Shown here in pieces: positions 44,443 to 53,909 of a stretch of DNA of 64,000 nucleotides (position 1 is the first letter of the stretch; the number at the start of each line of letters is the position of its first letter). Position numbers and translations under genes: made by a program. The DNA is taken from positions 62,001 to 126,000 of the forward strand of contig NZ_FXTP01000013.1 of the NCBI RefSeq assembly GCF_900182705.1, given 5' to 3'. The notes beneath the pieces are model-generated. The model was not told where the DNA came from, did not search any database, and saw only the letters and a list, made by a program, of their open reading frames with translations. This DNA comes from Gracilimonas mengyeensis (GTDB lineage: Bacteria; Bacteroidota; Rhodothermia; Balneolales; Balneolaceae).

Positions 44443-46299
44443 TTAGTTGGTCTGTGGATAAGCGCCAATGTAGCCTTCCGAATCATTACGATTGATGACT
44501 TCCTGGATGTAGGAAGGGATGTCTCCGGCAGCAGACGCACCTTTAAATCCATCCAGAAGTTCAAAATTCTTCAGGTCGATGCTTTTAAAAAGAGGACCTT
44601 CGTAGTCGGTGAAGCTGAAGCTGTTTTCCGCAAAATCACTTATGGCCCGGTTAACAGCAGCAGTATTGGAAAATTCAGATACACACTGGCCGTTTATATT
44701 TTGGGCCATCCATGTAATCGGGCCTTCATTGTCATTTAGCTTAACGTATGCATTGTGGTCCAGCTCTGTTAAAGAGGGCGTCCCGAAGTCCTCGCACATA
44801 TCGGGAAGTTGCCAGATTTGTAGCAGTGGACGTTCGAAATCTTCATCGGCCACCAGCAGGTTATTGCTGAAGGCATGGTTCACGCGCTCTTTTACGCCGG
44901 GACCCGTACGAATGTGCCAGCCAAAGTGATCGGCATTTTCACCACGTCGGTCGCGTGCAATTACGGCCATGCTGTTTACAAACGTGTTGTTGTAAATTTT
45001 GGCATCCGATGAATTGAGGATAAGCATCCCGTGATCGTTATTCACAAATACGTTGCCAGCTACCCGAACGCCCAGCGAAATCTCAAAGAAAAAGGCATTG
45101 CGGCTGGGCCATACACTGCGGCCTGAAAATGCTTCGTCGGTATGACCTACGCCTTCCAGCCAGTTATTGGTAAATACGCCGTCTACGTTACCCACATCGT
45201 ACCAAATGCCATTCGAGTTGGGATGATCGATCACGAGATTGTCGTTTACAACCACGCGGTGCGACTGGTTGAAAATCTTAACAGCCGCCGGATAGTAGCC
45301 AGTGATGTTTTCAATATTGTTGCGGGTGAAAATATTCTTTTCAAGCAGTACATCATCTGATGCTAAAACATACAAACCTTCGGTACTGGTATCGCTGATT
45401 TTGCTGTGGCGCAGGGAAAATCCATCACCCAGTACAAAAACGCCCACGCGTCCGCCATAAGAGATAGAACAATGTTCTAATGTAGTTCCTACGACATCAT
45501 TGCCATGGTCGTCTTCATCCGAATCGCCTTCGGGGAAGTAGCCTTCCACATCAATTACATGAAAAGCATATTGAGTGAAATCGATGCCCCGGATGGTAGG
45601 TCCCTGACCGTCTGCTTGCTTGCCGTGTACTTCTCGTGGTGTAATGATCAACGCTTGGTCAAAAGCCGTAATCTCCACTTCTTTGTCAGTAGGATCGGTG
45701 GAGATGTACACCGTTTCATTTTCGTAATCGATATAAAAATTATCCTCGTTCAGTTCATTCAGCCAGCCGGCGGATTGCAAGAACCGTCCGTCCACAAAAA
45801 CCATGTCGTTATTGAATTTATGAAGCGGGGTTTGACGGCCGGCGCGTTCGGTTCTCCACCACGTATCGGGGCGGGAGGGAAAGAGGTCGGACCAATCGGT
45901 TTTCCACAAGCCGGGTTGGTCGCCATAACCGGGGCTTACCGTCTCCCAGTCATCAGCTACATATGTTCCTTTAAACACCGGTTTTTCATCCTGGTAGGGC
46001 TGCATGACTATTTTTTGATTGAGCTCAAGGTCGCCGGTCCGGTAGGTTCCGCCACGTAACACGATGGCATCTCCGGTAACCACTTTGCTGATAGCAGACT
46101 CGATAGTAGTGGGAGAATCCAGGGAAGCTCCTGCGGCATCGGCATTTCCATTGGGAGCCACATAATAGATGGTGCCGGAAACTTCCGGGAGTTCATAGTT
46201 TTGTTGGATGGGACCATAGGGACCACCGGATGGCTGAGCGGCCAGCAAGCCCATCAACAGAAAATTTAACAAGATGGCATGAAGAGTACTTGTATTCAT
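44443..46299 (-). CDS. Secreted right-handed parallel beta-helix protein (polysaccharide lyase-like)
   Basis: 618 residues with an N-terminal signal sequence (ILLNFLLMGLLAAQP). It opens with the classic YYVAPNGNADAAGASLDSP...IVLRGGTYR, as in DUF1565/pectate-lyase-type and PL6-type helices, followed by many beta-helix coils with Asn ladders (VVVNDNLVIDHPNSNGIW; VFTNNWLEGVGH; AKIYNNTFVNSM). Likely substrate is an acidic polysaccharide. Catalytic residues cannot be assigned by eye. It sits 91 bases downstream of the secreted cupin gene and upstream of the DUF5060 glycosidase. Confidence 0.82.
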   Translation of the reverse strand: MNTSTLHAILLNFLLMGLLAAQPSGGPYGPIQQNYELPEVSGTIYYVAPNGNADAAGASLDSPTTIESAISKVVTGDAIVLRGGTYRTGDLELNQKIVMQPYQDEKPVFKGTYVADDWETVSPGYGDQPGLWKTDWSDLFPSRPDTWWRTERAGRQTPLHKFNNDMVFVDGRFLQSAGWLNELNEDNFYIDYENETVYISTDPTDKEVEITAFDQALIITPREVHGKQADGQGPTIRGIDFTQYAFHVIDVEGYFPEGDSDEDDHGNDVVGTTLEHCSISYGGRVGVFVLGDGFSLRHSKISDTSTEGLYVLASDDVLLEKNIFTRNNIENITGYYPAAVKIFNQSHRVVVNDNLVIDHPNSNGIWYDVGNVDGVFTNNWLEGVGHTDEAFSGRSVWPSRNAFFFEISLGVRVAGNVFVNNDHGMLILNSSDAKIYNNTFVNSMAVIARDRRGENADHFGWHIRTGPGVKERVNHAFSNNLLVADEDFERPLLQIWQLPDMCEDFGTPSLTELDHNAYVKLNDNEGPITWMAQNINGQCVSEFSNTAAVNRAISDFAENSFSFTDYEGPLFKSIDLKNFELLDGFKGASAAGDIPSYIQEVINRNDSEGYIGAYPQTN

Positions 46300-46390
46300 A
46301 GAAAGATAGTGCGATTTATATGATTGATTGTGGGTGATATTAAAGGTTTCAGAAGTGAAAAACCAAAGCGGAATCTTCAGATAGACTGCT

Positions 46391-46819
46391 TTATTCTACG
46401 TCCAGGTATTTTTTGATGACGAGATACTTCAACTCGGTATCGCCCACATTACGGATACCATGCATGCTGTTGGGCGGACAGTAGAAACTGGCGTAAGGAC
46501 CAGCGGTAGTGGTTTCGCCATCCAGATAAAATTCGGCGGTTCCTTCCAGTACAAAAAAGAATTCATCTTCCTGATGAGAATGTGGTTCATGGGTGGCTTT
46601 GTGGGGTTCCACCACGCTCATTTTTAAGGTACGGCCATCCAGAAATTTCTTATCCACAAACCAAAACTGATAACCCACCTCGGTAGAATCAATTCCATCC
46701 ATATTAAACTTGCTGACTGTGTTTTCGATGGTGAATTCTTTAGGGGTGTTATCACTGGCAGATTGGGCTAAAAGAGGAAGGGCAAGTAAAGAGAAAAGAA
46801 GACTTAGGATATATTTCAT
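46391..46819 (-). CDS. Secreted cupin-domain protein
   Basis: 142 residues with a signal peptide (LLFSLLALPLLAQS). One cupin barrel with metal-binding pattern HEPHSHQEDEFFFVLEGTAEF and, later, PPNSMHGIRNVG, where the second His completes the site. Cupins in glycan clusters may be lyases or sugar isomerases. This one is small and probably periplasmic. First gene of the leftward glycan cluster. Confidence 0.82.
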   Translation of the reverse strand: MKYILSLLFSLLALPLLAQSASDNTPKEFTIENTVSKFNMDGIDSTEVGYQFWFVDKKFLDGRTLKMSVVEPHKATHEPHSHQEDEFFFVLEGTAEFYLDGETTTAGPYASFYCPPNSMHGIRNVGDTELKYLVIKKYLDVE

Positions 46820-47128
46820 TTGTACTCCAACTAATTAATGGTTGGATCTAAAATATAACAAAGGGGAGAAAAGGCCTAAGAATATAAGAAGGTGTACGCT
46901 ATGTAAGATATGTTGGTGCTGGCTTAAGACTCAAATGTTAACTTGGAATACAAACCATGTACCTCATTGAAAAGAGCCACAAAAACACTAAGTCGTAAAG
47001 TAACACTAAGCCTGATCATTTCGTGTGCCTTCGTGTGTTTGTGACTTCGTGGCACCTAACAGTTGAGATAATTGTAGCGAATAAAAAGCCCGATAAGAAA
47101 CTTTGAGTTCATCTTAATTCTGCCAATG
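46820..47128. other. Non-coding gap with palindrome
   Basis: 309 bases holding the CACGAAG-type palindrome (46976-47053); otherwise AT-rich with nothing recognised. Confidence 0.5.
46976..47053. repeat. Imperfect palindrome, CACGAAG type, second copy
   Basis: Left arm GCCACAAAAACACTAAGTC pairs loosely with the right arm ending GTGACTTCGTGGC. It shares TTCGTG and GTGGC words with the palindrome at 24724-24807. Confidence 0.55.
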
Positions 47129-47347
47129 TTATTTAAAAGAACCGGCAATAAAACAGCCAATGCCCATCGCAAAAAGCAGGATAGAAAGGGAAATTTCTAC
47201 TATAAAACTACTTATGGGAAGAATAGTGATGCCGGCCAGGTTTTGGAAAAGCAGTATCCCACCAAAAGAGATAAAGGTGGAACCAGCGATAGACCAATTT
47301 TTCTTGTTGGAATGATCAGTTTCAGAAGTCTCTGTATGAGTACTCAT
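47129..47347 (-). CDS. Small two-helix membrane protein
   Basis: 72 residues: a polar N-terminus (STHTETSETDHSNKKNW) and two hydrophobic helices (SIAGSTFISFGGILLF; FIVEISLSILLFAMGIGCFIAGS). It looks coding, with good membrane-helix composition and a start right after a purine-rich leader. No family is recognised. A frame on the other strand over the same bases gives a Lys-rich non-protein-like product. Confidence 0.5.
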   Translation of the reverse strand: MSTHTETSETDHSNKKNWSIAGSTFISFGGILLFQNLAGITILPISSFIVEISLSILLFAMGIGCFIAGSFK

Positions 47348-47412
47348 GTCGTTTAGAGTTTTCTAAAATTGGAATGATTATTCGAAAGGAATAAAGATAA
47401 AATTAGGACCTT

Positions 47413-48015
47413 TCAGGTGGTCTCGGAAATTCGGCTATACCGCGTTTTGATGGTTACCGTATGCCATCCGCTGGCCGTATACAATTCTTTTTGCATAGTG
47501 ACTTCAATCGTTAGTCGGTTGTTAGTAAGGGTAATAGATTCAGGAAAGGGATGTTTTTCCTGATCTTCAGATGCAGATTTGGGATTTAAAATGAACGCAT
47601 CCTGGGCTTGATTTACTTCAAACTGCAAGGTCACTACATTCATAATATAATTGATGTAGAAATCAGCCGATTTGGGCGAAGCTTCAACGGGAAAAACCTG
47701 CACCGAATAAGGCATGGCCAATACATGGCGGTAATCCGTTTCCGTTAGTGATTCTTCTTTTTTGAGGATGCGAACCGATAAGGTATAATTTTGAGAATTG
47801 GTGAGCTCATCCAGCATATTTGTTGATGAAACGCCATCGAAATTGGCATCAACAGGGCGTTCACTTTGAGAGCTAACAGGTTGCCAAATACCCTTTAGTT
47901 CACTGTAGATCTGTTCAAAATCACCTGAATCCTGTTGTGAGTTCTGGACATCACATCCACCCGATACCATTGCCCCGAAAACGAGCAAAAGCAGAATATT
48001 TTTATAAGTTTTCAT
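47413..48015 (-). CDS. Hypothetical lipoprotein
   Basis: 200 residues with a lipoprotein signal (LLLLVFGAMVSGGC; Cys near residue 21). The remainder is beta-rich and polar (QIYSELKGIWQPVSSQ; ELYTASGWHTVTIKTRY), somewhat like lipocalin-type 'x-GIW' openings. No named family recognised. It stands alone between a small membrane protein and the iron-uptake operon. Confidence 0.7.
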   Translation of the reverse strand: MKTYKNILLLLVFGAMVSGGCDVQNSQQDSGDFEQIYSELKGIWQPVSSQSERPVDANFDGVSSTNMLDELTNSQNYTLSVRILKKEESLTETDYRHVLAMPYSVQVFPVEASPKSADFYINYIMNVVTLQFEVNQAQDAFILNPKSASEDQEKHPFPESITLTNNRLTIEVTMQKELYTASGWHTVTIKTRYSRISETT

Positions 48016-48295
48016 ATGTCATATGTATATGTTAAAAAACACGTTTACCGGTTATCAATATTCCCCCGCCTACCGCAAGCGTCGCGCTTGTGGTTTGTTG
48101 GGATAAGACAACTCAGATAGAATATGCAAAATGGTACAAGCGAGATCCCGAACAATTCGGGACACCAGTCGGTTAGTAAAACGTTATAAGGATTTCCTTT
48201 TACATGTGTTCTTTTAAGCGGGAATCATGTTAGAATATTCTCAATTGACGCTTAATGTTAATTCATAATCTGTAGATACCCAAATAAAAGCCATA

Positions 48296-49423
48296 CTACC
48301 GCTTATTGTACCAAACAAAAAACCCGGTTACCGGAAGGCTGGCACAGACTAAACTCGCCAAAAAAGCAAGAATTTTGCCCGGTAAGCCCCAAACCATTCC
48401 GGTATGAATGTCATAGTAAAGGTGGTCAAGCTGATCGGCCAGGGTGGCCTGCGAAAAGCGTTCCACATCCAGTAATTCCAGGGTGTACTGGTCGTAATAG
48501 TATTCATCATGATGGTAGAACTTGCCCTGGTATTTAAAGGCTACCACTTCAATGGCGTCATCTGCTTCACTCACGCGGGGACTCATATAAATACGCTTTG
48601 GTTCCGGGTAATCTTGCAGCGTTTTGTAAAAGGCTCTGTCAATAGCAGGAATACTGTCAGAGGCGGCCAGATTTGCATTATCGGGGTTTGAATGGGGATG
48701 TGAATGTTCCTGTTTGGTTTCTCCGCCTGAAGCGAGATAGTAGAGTCCGTTATCAAACCATTGGAAGCTCCAAACGAGCCCGGTACAGGCAATGATGAAG
48801 GCCAGGACAGTAACATAAAAACCCGGCACGTTGTGGAGGTCGTAATTAAAGCGTTTAAATTTGGCTGACCATCGAATCTTGAAACTCCTTTCCCGGCCAC
48901 GTGCATTCCACTTGCGGGGCCACCAAAGGATCAGGCCGGTAAAAAGCAGTATCACAAAAATGAGCGTCCCGATTCCAACCACCGGCTTGCCGATCGACTC
49001 GGGTAACCACAGGTAGCGATGGCCCTGAATGATGAACTGAAAGAAATCGAAATCCCCATGGATAACGGATTCTTTTTTATGCAGGAATTCTCCGGTATAG
49101 GGATTCATAAAAGCAACCGCAAAATCTCGTACTCCATTTTCGGTGTAATAAAAGCCAACGGCAGCGGCTCCGGTTTCATCTTCATAGGTTAGCCCGGAGG
49201 GTGTTTTACCCGGCAAGTATGTTTTTGCAGTATCAACCAACACGCTTGGTGGTACAAAAGCCTGATCCTGTGGCTCTACAAACCGCCACGGCTCCATGGC
49301 ATTCATAATTTCAGCCTGGAACACGTAGATACATCCCGTGATACTTACAATAAAAACAATGATTCCGGACGCCAGTCCTAACCATAAATGCAACCAGCGA
49401 ACAATCGATTTCCACTTTTTCAT
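48296..49423 (-). CDS. PepSY-associated membrane protein (PiuB-like, putative ferric-siderophore reductase)
   Basis: 375 residues with four membrane helices and the PepSY-TM pattern: RWLHLWLGLASGIIVFIVSITGCIYVF at the start, GHRYLWLP, LHNVPGFY with haem-ligand-type His, and WGLPGKILAFLASL near the end. Such proteins are thought to reduce iron in imported siderophores at the inner membrane. Third gene of the leftward TonB receptor-DUF4374-PepSY operon (98 bases after DUF4374). Confidence 0.88.
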   Translation of the reverse strand: MKKWKSIVRWLHLWLGLASGIIVFIVSITGCIYVFQAEIMNAMEPWRFVEPQDQAFVPPSVLVDTAKTYLPGKTPSGLTYEDETGAAAVGFYYTENGVRDFAVAFMNPYTGEFLHKKESVIHGDFDFFQFIIQGHRYLWLPESIGKPVVGIGTLIFVILLFTGLILWWPRKWNARGRERSFKIRWSAKFKRFNYDLHNVPGFYVTVLAFIIACTGLVWSFQWFDNGLYYLASGGETKQEHSHPHSNPDNANLAASDSIPAIDRAFYKTLQDYPEPKRIYMSPRVSEADDAIEVVAFKYQGKFYHHDEYYYDQYTLELLDVERFSQATLADQLDHLYYDIHTGMVWGLPGKILAFLASLVCASLPVTGFFVWYNKR

Positions 49424-49520
49424 GTTGTGTAGCTAACAGATAGTTAAAGTAAAATCCGGTATCCCCGGAAAAGAGGGAAACCGGAATACAAATTAATTGC
49501 GAGTGTAGGTGAGGGAATTT

Positions 49521-50750
49521 TTAAAGCTGGAAGAAACCTGCGGTAAAGTTGGCTTCTACCACGGCGCCTTGTTCGGCTGTGTAATTGTTTGGGTTGATGC
49601 GGTACACAAAAGACTCTTCGTCTTCAGGTACAACCATATAGATATGTTCTCCATCATAAAGGCTGGTGGCTGCCAGTTTTCGGCCGGTTCCTGAATGCTC
49701 GGGTACATCATCAATATAATTGATGGTTTTTGCGGAAAGATCGATGATTGCAGGCTGCAGCGGACCGTCAGCCCAGGCGCTTTGCTCGGAACGGTCTAAC
49801 GTATTCATTTCTACGAATACTTTGTTGTCTTCGAGATACACCATGTGGGCAGTCGTTTTTCCACCGGTTACCTCGTTAAATTCGAAAATATAATCGTTGC
49901 TGAATTCCGTTTCGCCACTGTTGATGCGCAGGATAGCCGGGTCTTTAGTAAACTGGCTGTACCCGTTGGCCGGGTTAGAGTGGGAGAGAGCATACACGTT
50001 ACCATTTTCATCTTTGATAAGTCCGGACATCGTCCCGAAGCCGCCAATGGGGCCGGTTCGGTCATCTTTTATCACCTTAACAAACTCGAGTGAGGGATAT
50101 TCAAACACAGCAACACGGGCCGTATCTGTTAAATTTGTGGCAAAAGAATTAGGGTTGCTGGCGTAGTAGCTTATAAACAGGTGATTACCGGTTTGTACCA
50201 TCCCGGAATAGGCCACGGTAGAATCGGAGAGGTTAGAGGTGGTGGTGTAGGTGCTGCTTTCTGCCGTCAGAGATTCAGGGTTAATGCGATGCAATGCAAC
50301 CACATCCGAAGAGGAGGACATTTCTACGGCTACAATGTTACCGTCTTCAGCTTCGGTGATGTCCTGTAAGCTGTTATCAAAGGATGAGTTCCCGCCGGTT
50401 TCAACCAGTTCACCATCGTCATTTCTGCTTATAGCTACAATGTCAGTGAGTTCAAAACCACCGGTGGCGTACACCGTGCTGCCGATTTGATTGTAGGTAT
50501 AGTATCCCAGCTGCTCGATGCCCCGGCTTACTGCCGACAGGTTGCCGCTCATTACATCGTCAAAGCCCACGGTGTAATAGGCGAAGTTGCCATCCGCACC
50601 CTGGTAAGCCAACGAAAGTACGTAGTTTTCTTCGCCGGTTTGATCGTCACCCGAGGCGTCATTTGGACTTGAGCAGGACGAGAGTACTACCGAAAAGGTA
50701 GCGAATAGGGTTAATAATAGCAGGGACTTAAATGCTGAATAGATTTTCAT
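49521..50750 (-). CDS. DUF4374 lipoprotein of siderophore locus
   Basis: 409 residues, lipoprotein signal with Cys in VLSSCSS (about residue 26), then a beta-propeller-like body (YVLSLAYQGADGNFAYYTVGFDDV; YTYNQIGSTVYATGG). DUF4374 proteins are regularly encoded beside TonB-dependent siderophore receptors in Bacteroidota and are presumed surface or periplasmic binding partners. It lies 28 bases after the receptor gene. Confidence 0.88.
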   Translation of the reverse strand: MKIYSAFKSLLLLTLFATFSVVLSSCSSPNDASGDDQTGEENYVLSLAYQGADGNFAYYTVGFDDVMSGNLSAVSRGIEQLGYYTYNQIGSTVYATGGFELTDIVAISRNDDGELVETGGNSSFDNSLQDITEAEDGNIVAVEMSSSSDVVALHRINPESLTAESSTYTTTSNLSDSTVAYSGMVQTGNHLFISYYASNPNSFATNLTDTARVAVFEYPSLEFVKVIKDDRTGPIGGFGTMSGLIKDENGNVYALSHSNPANGYSQFTKDPAILRINSGETEFSNDYIFEFNEVTGGKTTAHMVYLEDNKVFVEMNTLDRSEQSAWADGPLQPAIIDLSAKTINYIDDVPEHSGTGRKLAATSLYDGEHIYMVVPEDEESFVYRINPNNYTAEQGAVVEANFTAGFFQL

Positions 50751-50778
50751 GATTCGGTTATTTGAGTAGTGAGGTTAT

Positions 50779-53205
50779 TTAAATATTATATCTGAGTTTA
50801 ATGCTGAACGAGCGTCCGGGCTTTTGCAGGTAGTACTGGTCGTACAGTTTGGAATTGAACAGATTGCGGCATTCTGCGGAGAGGTTGTAGGTTCCTCCAT
50901 CAAAGGAATAGCCCAGCTCAATATCGTGCGATACCTGACGCGGAATGATGTATCTGCTATTGCCGGCCCCAAGCTCTGTCCAGGTGAGAGAGTATCTCTC
51001 CACAAAATTCACAAAATAGTTGAGGTTCAAATCAGAGCGGTTTGCCAGAAAATCACTGAAAGTTAAACCAGCATTCATATTGCCAAACAGGTAAGGTCGG
51101 TTTGGCAGGCGGTATCCATAGTGATAATTGGTTTGCCAGCCGGTTCCCGTAAACGAATCGTTATACACTCTTTTAGCCTGGTCGGTGATATCCTGGTAAG
51201 TGAAATTACCACCGAGCTTGAACATATCTTTCCACTGGTATTGAAGACTTGCTTCCACGCCCATCACCCGGGTTTTGCTCAAATTCTCGTACCGGGTTTG
51301 CGGGCTTGATACAGTTACTACGGTATAAATGAGATCTTCGGCTTCGCGGTAGATCAAGCTTGCCCCCAACGCCAGCATATGCTGATTGTTGAAGTTCAAA
51401 CGATATTCGCTGCCCAGGTTGAGGTTGTGGCTTTTCTCGGGACCCAGATCGGGATTGGCTTGTACAAACAGTCCATCCCCAAAAATTTCTTCAGGAATAG
51501 GCATCCGGGCCGTTCTTTCGTATGATAGTTTTAGCTGTAGCTGAGGCACCAGGAAATAGGTTGAAGCCAGTCCGTAGCCAAAATTATGTTGTGAATTTTC
51601 AACAGCTTCGGTCCGGCGGGTTTCCAGGCCAAAATCTACTTCTTTGGATGTTTCAGCGCGGATGTGAAACCATTTACCAAACACAGTGGTGCTCCATTTG
51701 TTGGATATATCAAACTTGTAGGCCAACCCCAGCACCTGCTTGGTCTGTGATTTGGGGAATCTGTTGTCGACATTATTTGGATTTTCCTTATCGTGGGCCT
51801 TCCGGTGGAAGTAATTGAAGGAATAATTCAGCGCCAGGGAACTGCGGGTGTTTAGGGCATAGCCGGCATTTAACTGCGTATCAAACTGTTCTTCATCCAG
51901 GGTCGTGTTCGTCCGGTAAAATTCACCATCCGTGGATACGCTGCCGTCCGCCGTTCTTACGGTGGTTTTCTCTCCAAGCCAGTTGTAGCGTACGCCGCTG
52001 AGGGTATCAACGACTTGCGAGGTATTCAGGTTTAAGGCGCTGTACAGGCTGACATCAAGCCCTTCGGTAAACAGGTTCTTTTTGCTGTAACGCAGGGTAG
52101 GGGTTATGGATGAATTCTCGCGCATCACCCCCCCGTACACCGTGTTCATGGTAGCGCCGTGTTGAACTTGTTTATCGTTGGCAGTTAGAGAGAACCCCAA
52201 CAACAGGTTATCGGCATAGGGCTTATTTACCAAGCCGGTTTCCAGCTTTACGGCACCTGAGCGGTAGCGATCGTGGAAGCGGGGTACCCAGGCGGTATCT
52301 ACCACGGTGTTATTTTCCACAATGCGGGCCCAAACGTCATAATCGTTATCAGAGTAGTTGAGGAACAGGTTTCCTCTAAGCGTAAAGCCCGATTCAGGAT
52401 TCGTATAAGCGCCATTTAAGGAAGCGCGGTGGGTGTTAAACGAACCGACAGAATAGGAAATATCGGCATAATTGTGCAGGCGGTTGGTTACGATGTTTAC
52501 CGCGCCCCCCAATGCATCAGTGCCCAGCCAAACCGGAACCACCCCTTTGTACACGTCAATGCGCTCCACCATATTTACCGGAAGGTCCCCCAGCTGCATG
52601 GAGCCCGAATTGGCGATGGGAATGCCGTCTAAAAAGAATTTCACCTGATCTCCGGAAAAGCCGTTTAGCGAGAATTTATAATCGGAGCCCAAGCCGCCTT
52701 CTTGTTGAATGCGAACTCCGGGCACGCGGTTTAAAACGGATTTGGCATCGCTGGTGCTGTTGGCCAGGTTTTGTGCAGAAACCGAGGAAACCTGGTAGGC
52801 CTGTTCAATCACCCGTCGGGTAGCCGATTTAGCATTTACATAGATATCATCAATCAGGTAACTTTCCGGCTCTAATGTTATGTTGAATGCTTTTGGTGTT
52901 TCGGCTGATATTTTAATTTCCCTGAGATACGTTTTAAAACCAAGGGCGCTTACTTTGAGCTGGTAGGAGCCGGGGAGGATGCCGGAAATCCTGAAGTTCC
53001 CTTCAATATCGGTTATGGCTCCTTTGTCGGTATCTGTCAGCGTTACATGTACTCCGGGCAAGGTTTCTCCGGTGGGAGAGCCAACTTGTCCTTCTATAGA
53101 AACTCTCTCATTACTTTGAGCAGAAATTTGTTGGGTGAAGAACAAAAAAAATAGGGGCAGTAAAAAAGCCAATGACCATTGGCTGGGGCGTAACGTTAAG
53201 TTCAA
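50779..53205 (-). CDS. TonB-dependent outer-membrane (siderophore) receptor
   Basis: 808 residues. Signal peptide (to about residue 29, ISAQ), a carboxypeptidase-regulatory-like domain (about 35-112: GQVGSPTGETLPGVHVTLTDTDKG), plug (about 125-235: LNRVPGVRIQQEGGLGSD; GVVPVWLGTDALGGAVNIV) and a 22-strand-type barrel ending in Phe-rich strands (RSFSIKLRYNI). It imports a substrate, most likely ferric siderophore given the DUF4374 and PepSY genes behind it, using energy from TonB. A near-palindromic operator lies 29 bases upstream. Confidence 0.93.
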   Translation of the reverse strand: MNLTLRPSQWSLAFLLPLFFLFFTQQISAQSNERVSIEGQVGSPTGETLPGVHVTLTDTDKGAITDIEGNFRISGILPGSYQLKVSALGFKTYLREIKISAETPKAFNITLEPESYLIDDIYVNAKSATRRVIEQAYQVSSVSAQNLANSTSDAKSVLNRVPGVRIQQEGGLGSDYKFSLNGFSGDQVKFFLDGIPIANSGSMQLGDLPVNMVERIDVYKGVVPVWLGTDALGGAVNIVTNRLHNYADISYSVGSFNTHRASLNGAYTNPESGFTLRGNLFLNYSDNDYDVWARIVENNTVVDTAWVPRFHDRYRSGAVKLETGLVNKPYADNLLLGFSLTANDKQVQHGATMNTVYGGVMRENSSITPTLRYSKKNLFTEGLDVSLYSALNLNTSQVVDTLSGVRYNWLGEKTTVRTADGSVSTDGEFYRTNTTLDEEQFDTQLNAGYALNTRSSLALNYSFNYFHRKAHDKENPNNVDNRFPKSQTKQVLGLAYKFDISNKWSTTVFGKWFHIRAETSKEVDFGLETRRTEAVENSQHNFGYGLASTYFLVPQLQLKLSYERTARMPIPEEIFGDGLFVQANPDLGPEKSHNLNLGSEYRLNFNNQHMLALGASLIYREAEDLIYTVVTVSSPQTRYENLSKTRVMGVEASLQYQWKDMFKLGGNFTYQDITDQAKRVYNDSFTGTGWQTNYHYGYRLPNRPYLFGNMNAGLTFSDFLANRSDLNLNYFVNFVERYSLTWTELGAGNSRYIIPRQVSHDIELGYSFDGGTYNLSAECRNLFNSKLYDQYYLQKPGRSFSIKLRYNI

Positions 53206-53233
53206 TGCTCTACTTCTACAGAACTTTATATAC

Positions 53234-53254
53234 TATTTAAAATTAATCTAAATA
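53234..53254. promoter_or_regulatory. Putative Fur-type operator before the TonB receptor
   Basis: A 21-base imperfect palindrome with outer arms TATTTA and TAAATA and centre AATTAATC, 29 bases upstream of the receptor start. It resembles AT-rich Fur/PerR-family sites. Its position before an iron-uptake operon supports iron regulation; the call rests on symmetry and context only. Confidence 0.45.
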
Positions 53255-53495
53255 AGGATACGGATAATCTGATTGTTGAGCAACCTTCAATCAGGGTTAT
53301 TTTAATGAAGAGCAGATTAAAGAAATTTAGAAATGTACAATGGCAAAAAGTTGATGTGGAACTTGTACCATGTTTTACAACACATCTTTAAGGAAGAATA
53401 GGTGTAGTTGATTCTGCCAAATAAGAGCTTAAAACATCCCTTTAGTTATAGAGAGATGCAAAGTTATATCCGATAGCAGCAGGTGTTAAATGCAT

Positions 53496-53894
53496 CTATG
53501 CTTTATCCAAATGATACCTGAGCGCCATCCGTATGCAAATCATTAGTTCTTTTTGGGGTAGAGGTTGGTCAACAGGCAGCATAATTGCGCGCTTGCCATC
53601 AAAGTTTAGTTCATTACCAAAACGTGACCGGTACGAATCTAACAGGGAAGTATTGCAGCTTACATACATTCCAATAGAATCCGGGTTTTTGGCTTTCCAG
53701 TCTATGCGTATGGTGGTGCCGCTTTTGGTTTTTGAAGGGAGGTAAGCCGGCTCGCTCCATTTCAGGGTTTCCTCCAGATCTCCGACGCCTTCTGTACTTG
53801 CAGCCACTTCATAAATAAGCTCACGCAGCTGCTCCATCTTTGGTTTGATGTGATCGGGGTAGGAATCAAATTTTTGCTGGACGGAGGGAGACAT
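53496..53894 (-). CDS. DUF1801 family protein
   Basis: 132 residues, soluble. DUF1801 pattern: YPDHIKPKMEQLRELIYEVAAS, LKWSEPAYLPSKTKSGTTIRIDWK, and the closing LMICIRMALRYHLDK. This YdhG/DUF1801 fold is widespread with unknown biochemical role. It follows the erythromycin-esterase-family gene by 15 bases in the same direction. Confidence 0.88.
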   Translation of the reverse strand: MSPSVQQKFDSYPDHIKPKMEQLRELIYEVAASTEGVGDLEETLKWSEPAYLPSKTKSGTTIRIDWKAKNPDSIGMYVSCNTSLLDSYRSRFGNELNFDGKRAIMLPVDQPLPQKELMICIRMALRYHLDKA

Positions 53895-53909
53895 GAGATA
53901 TAATTTGAG

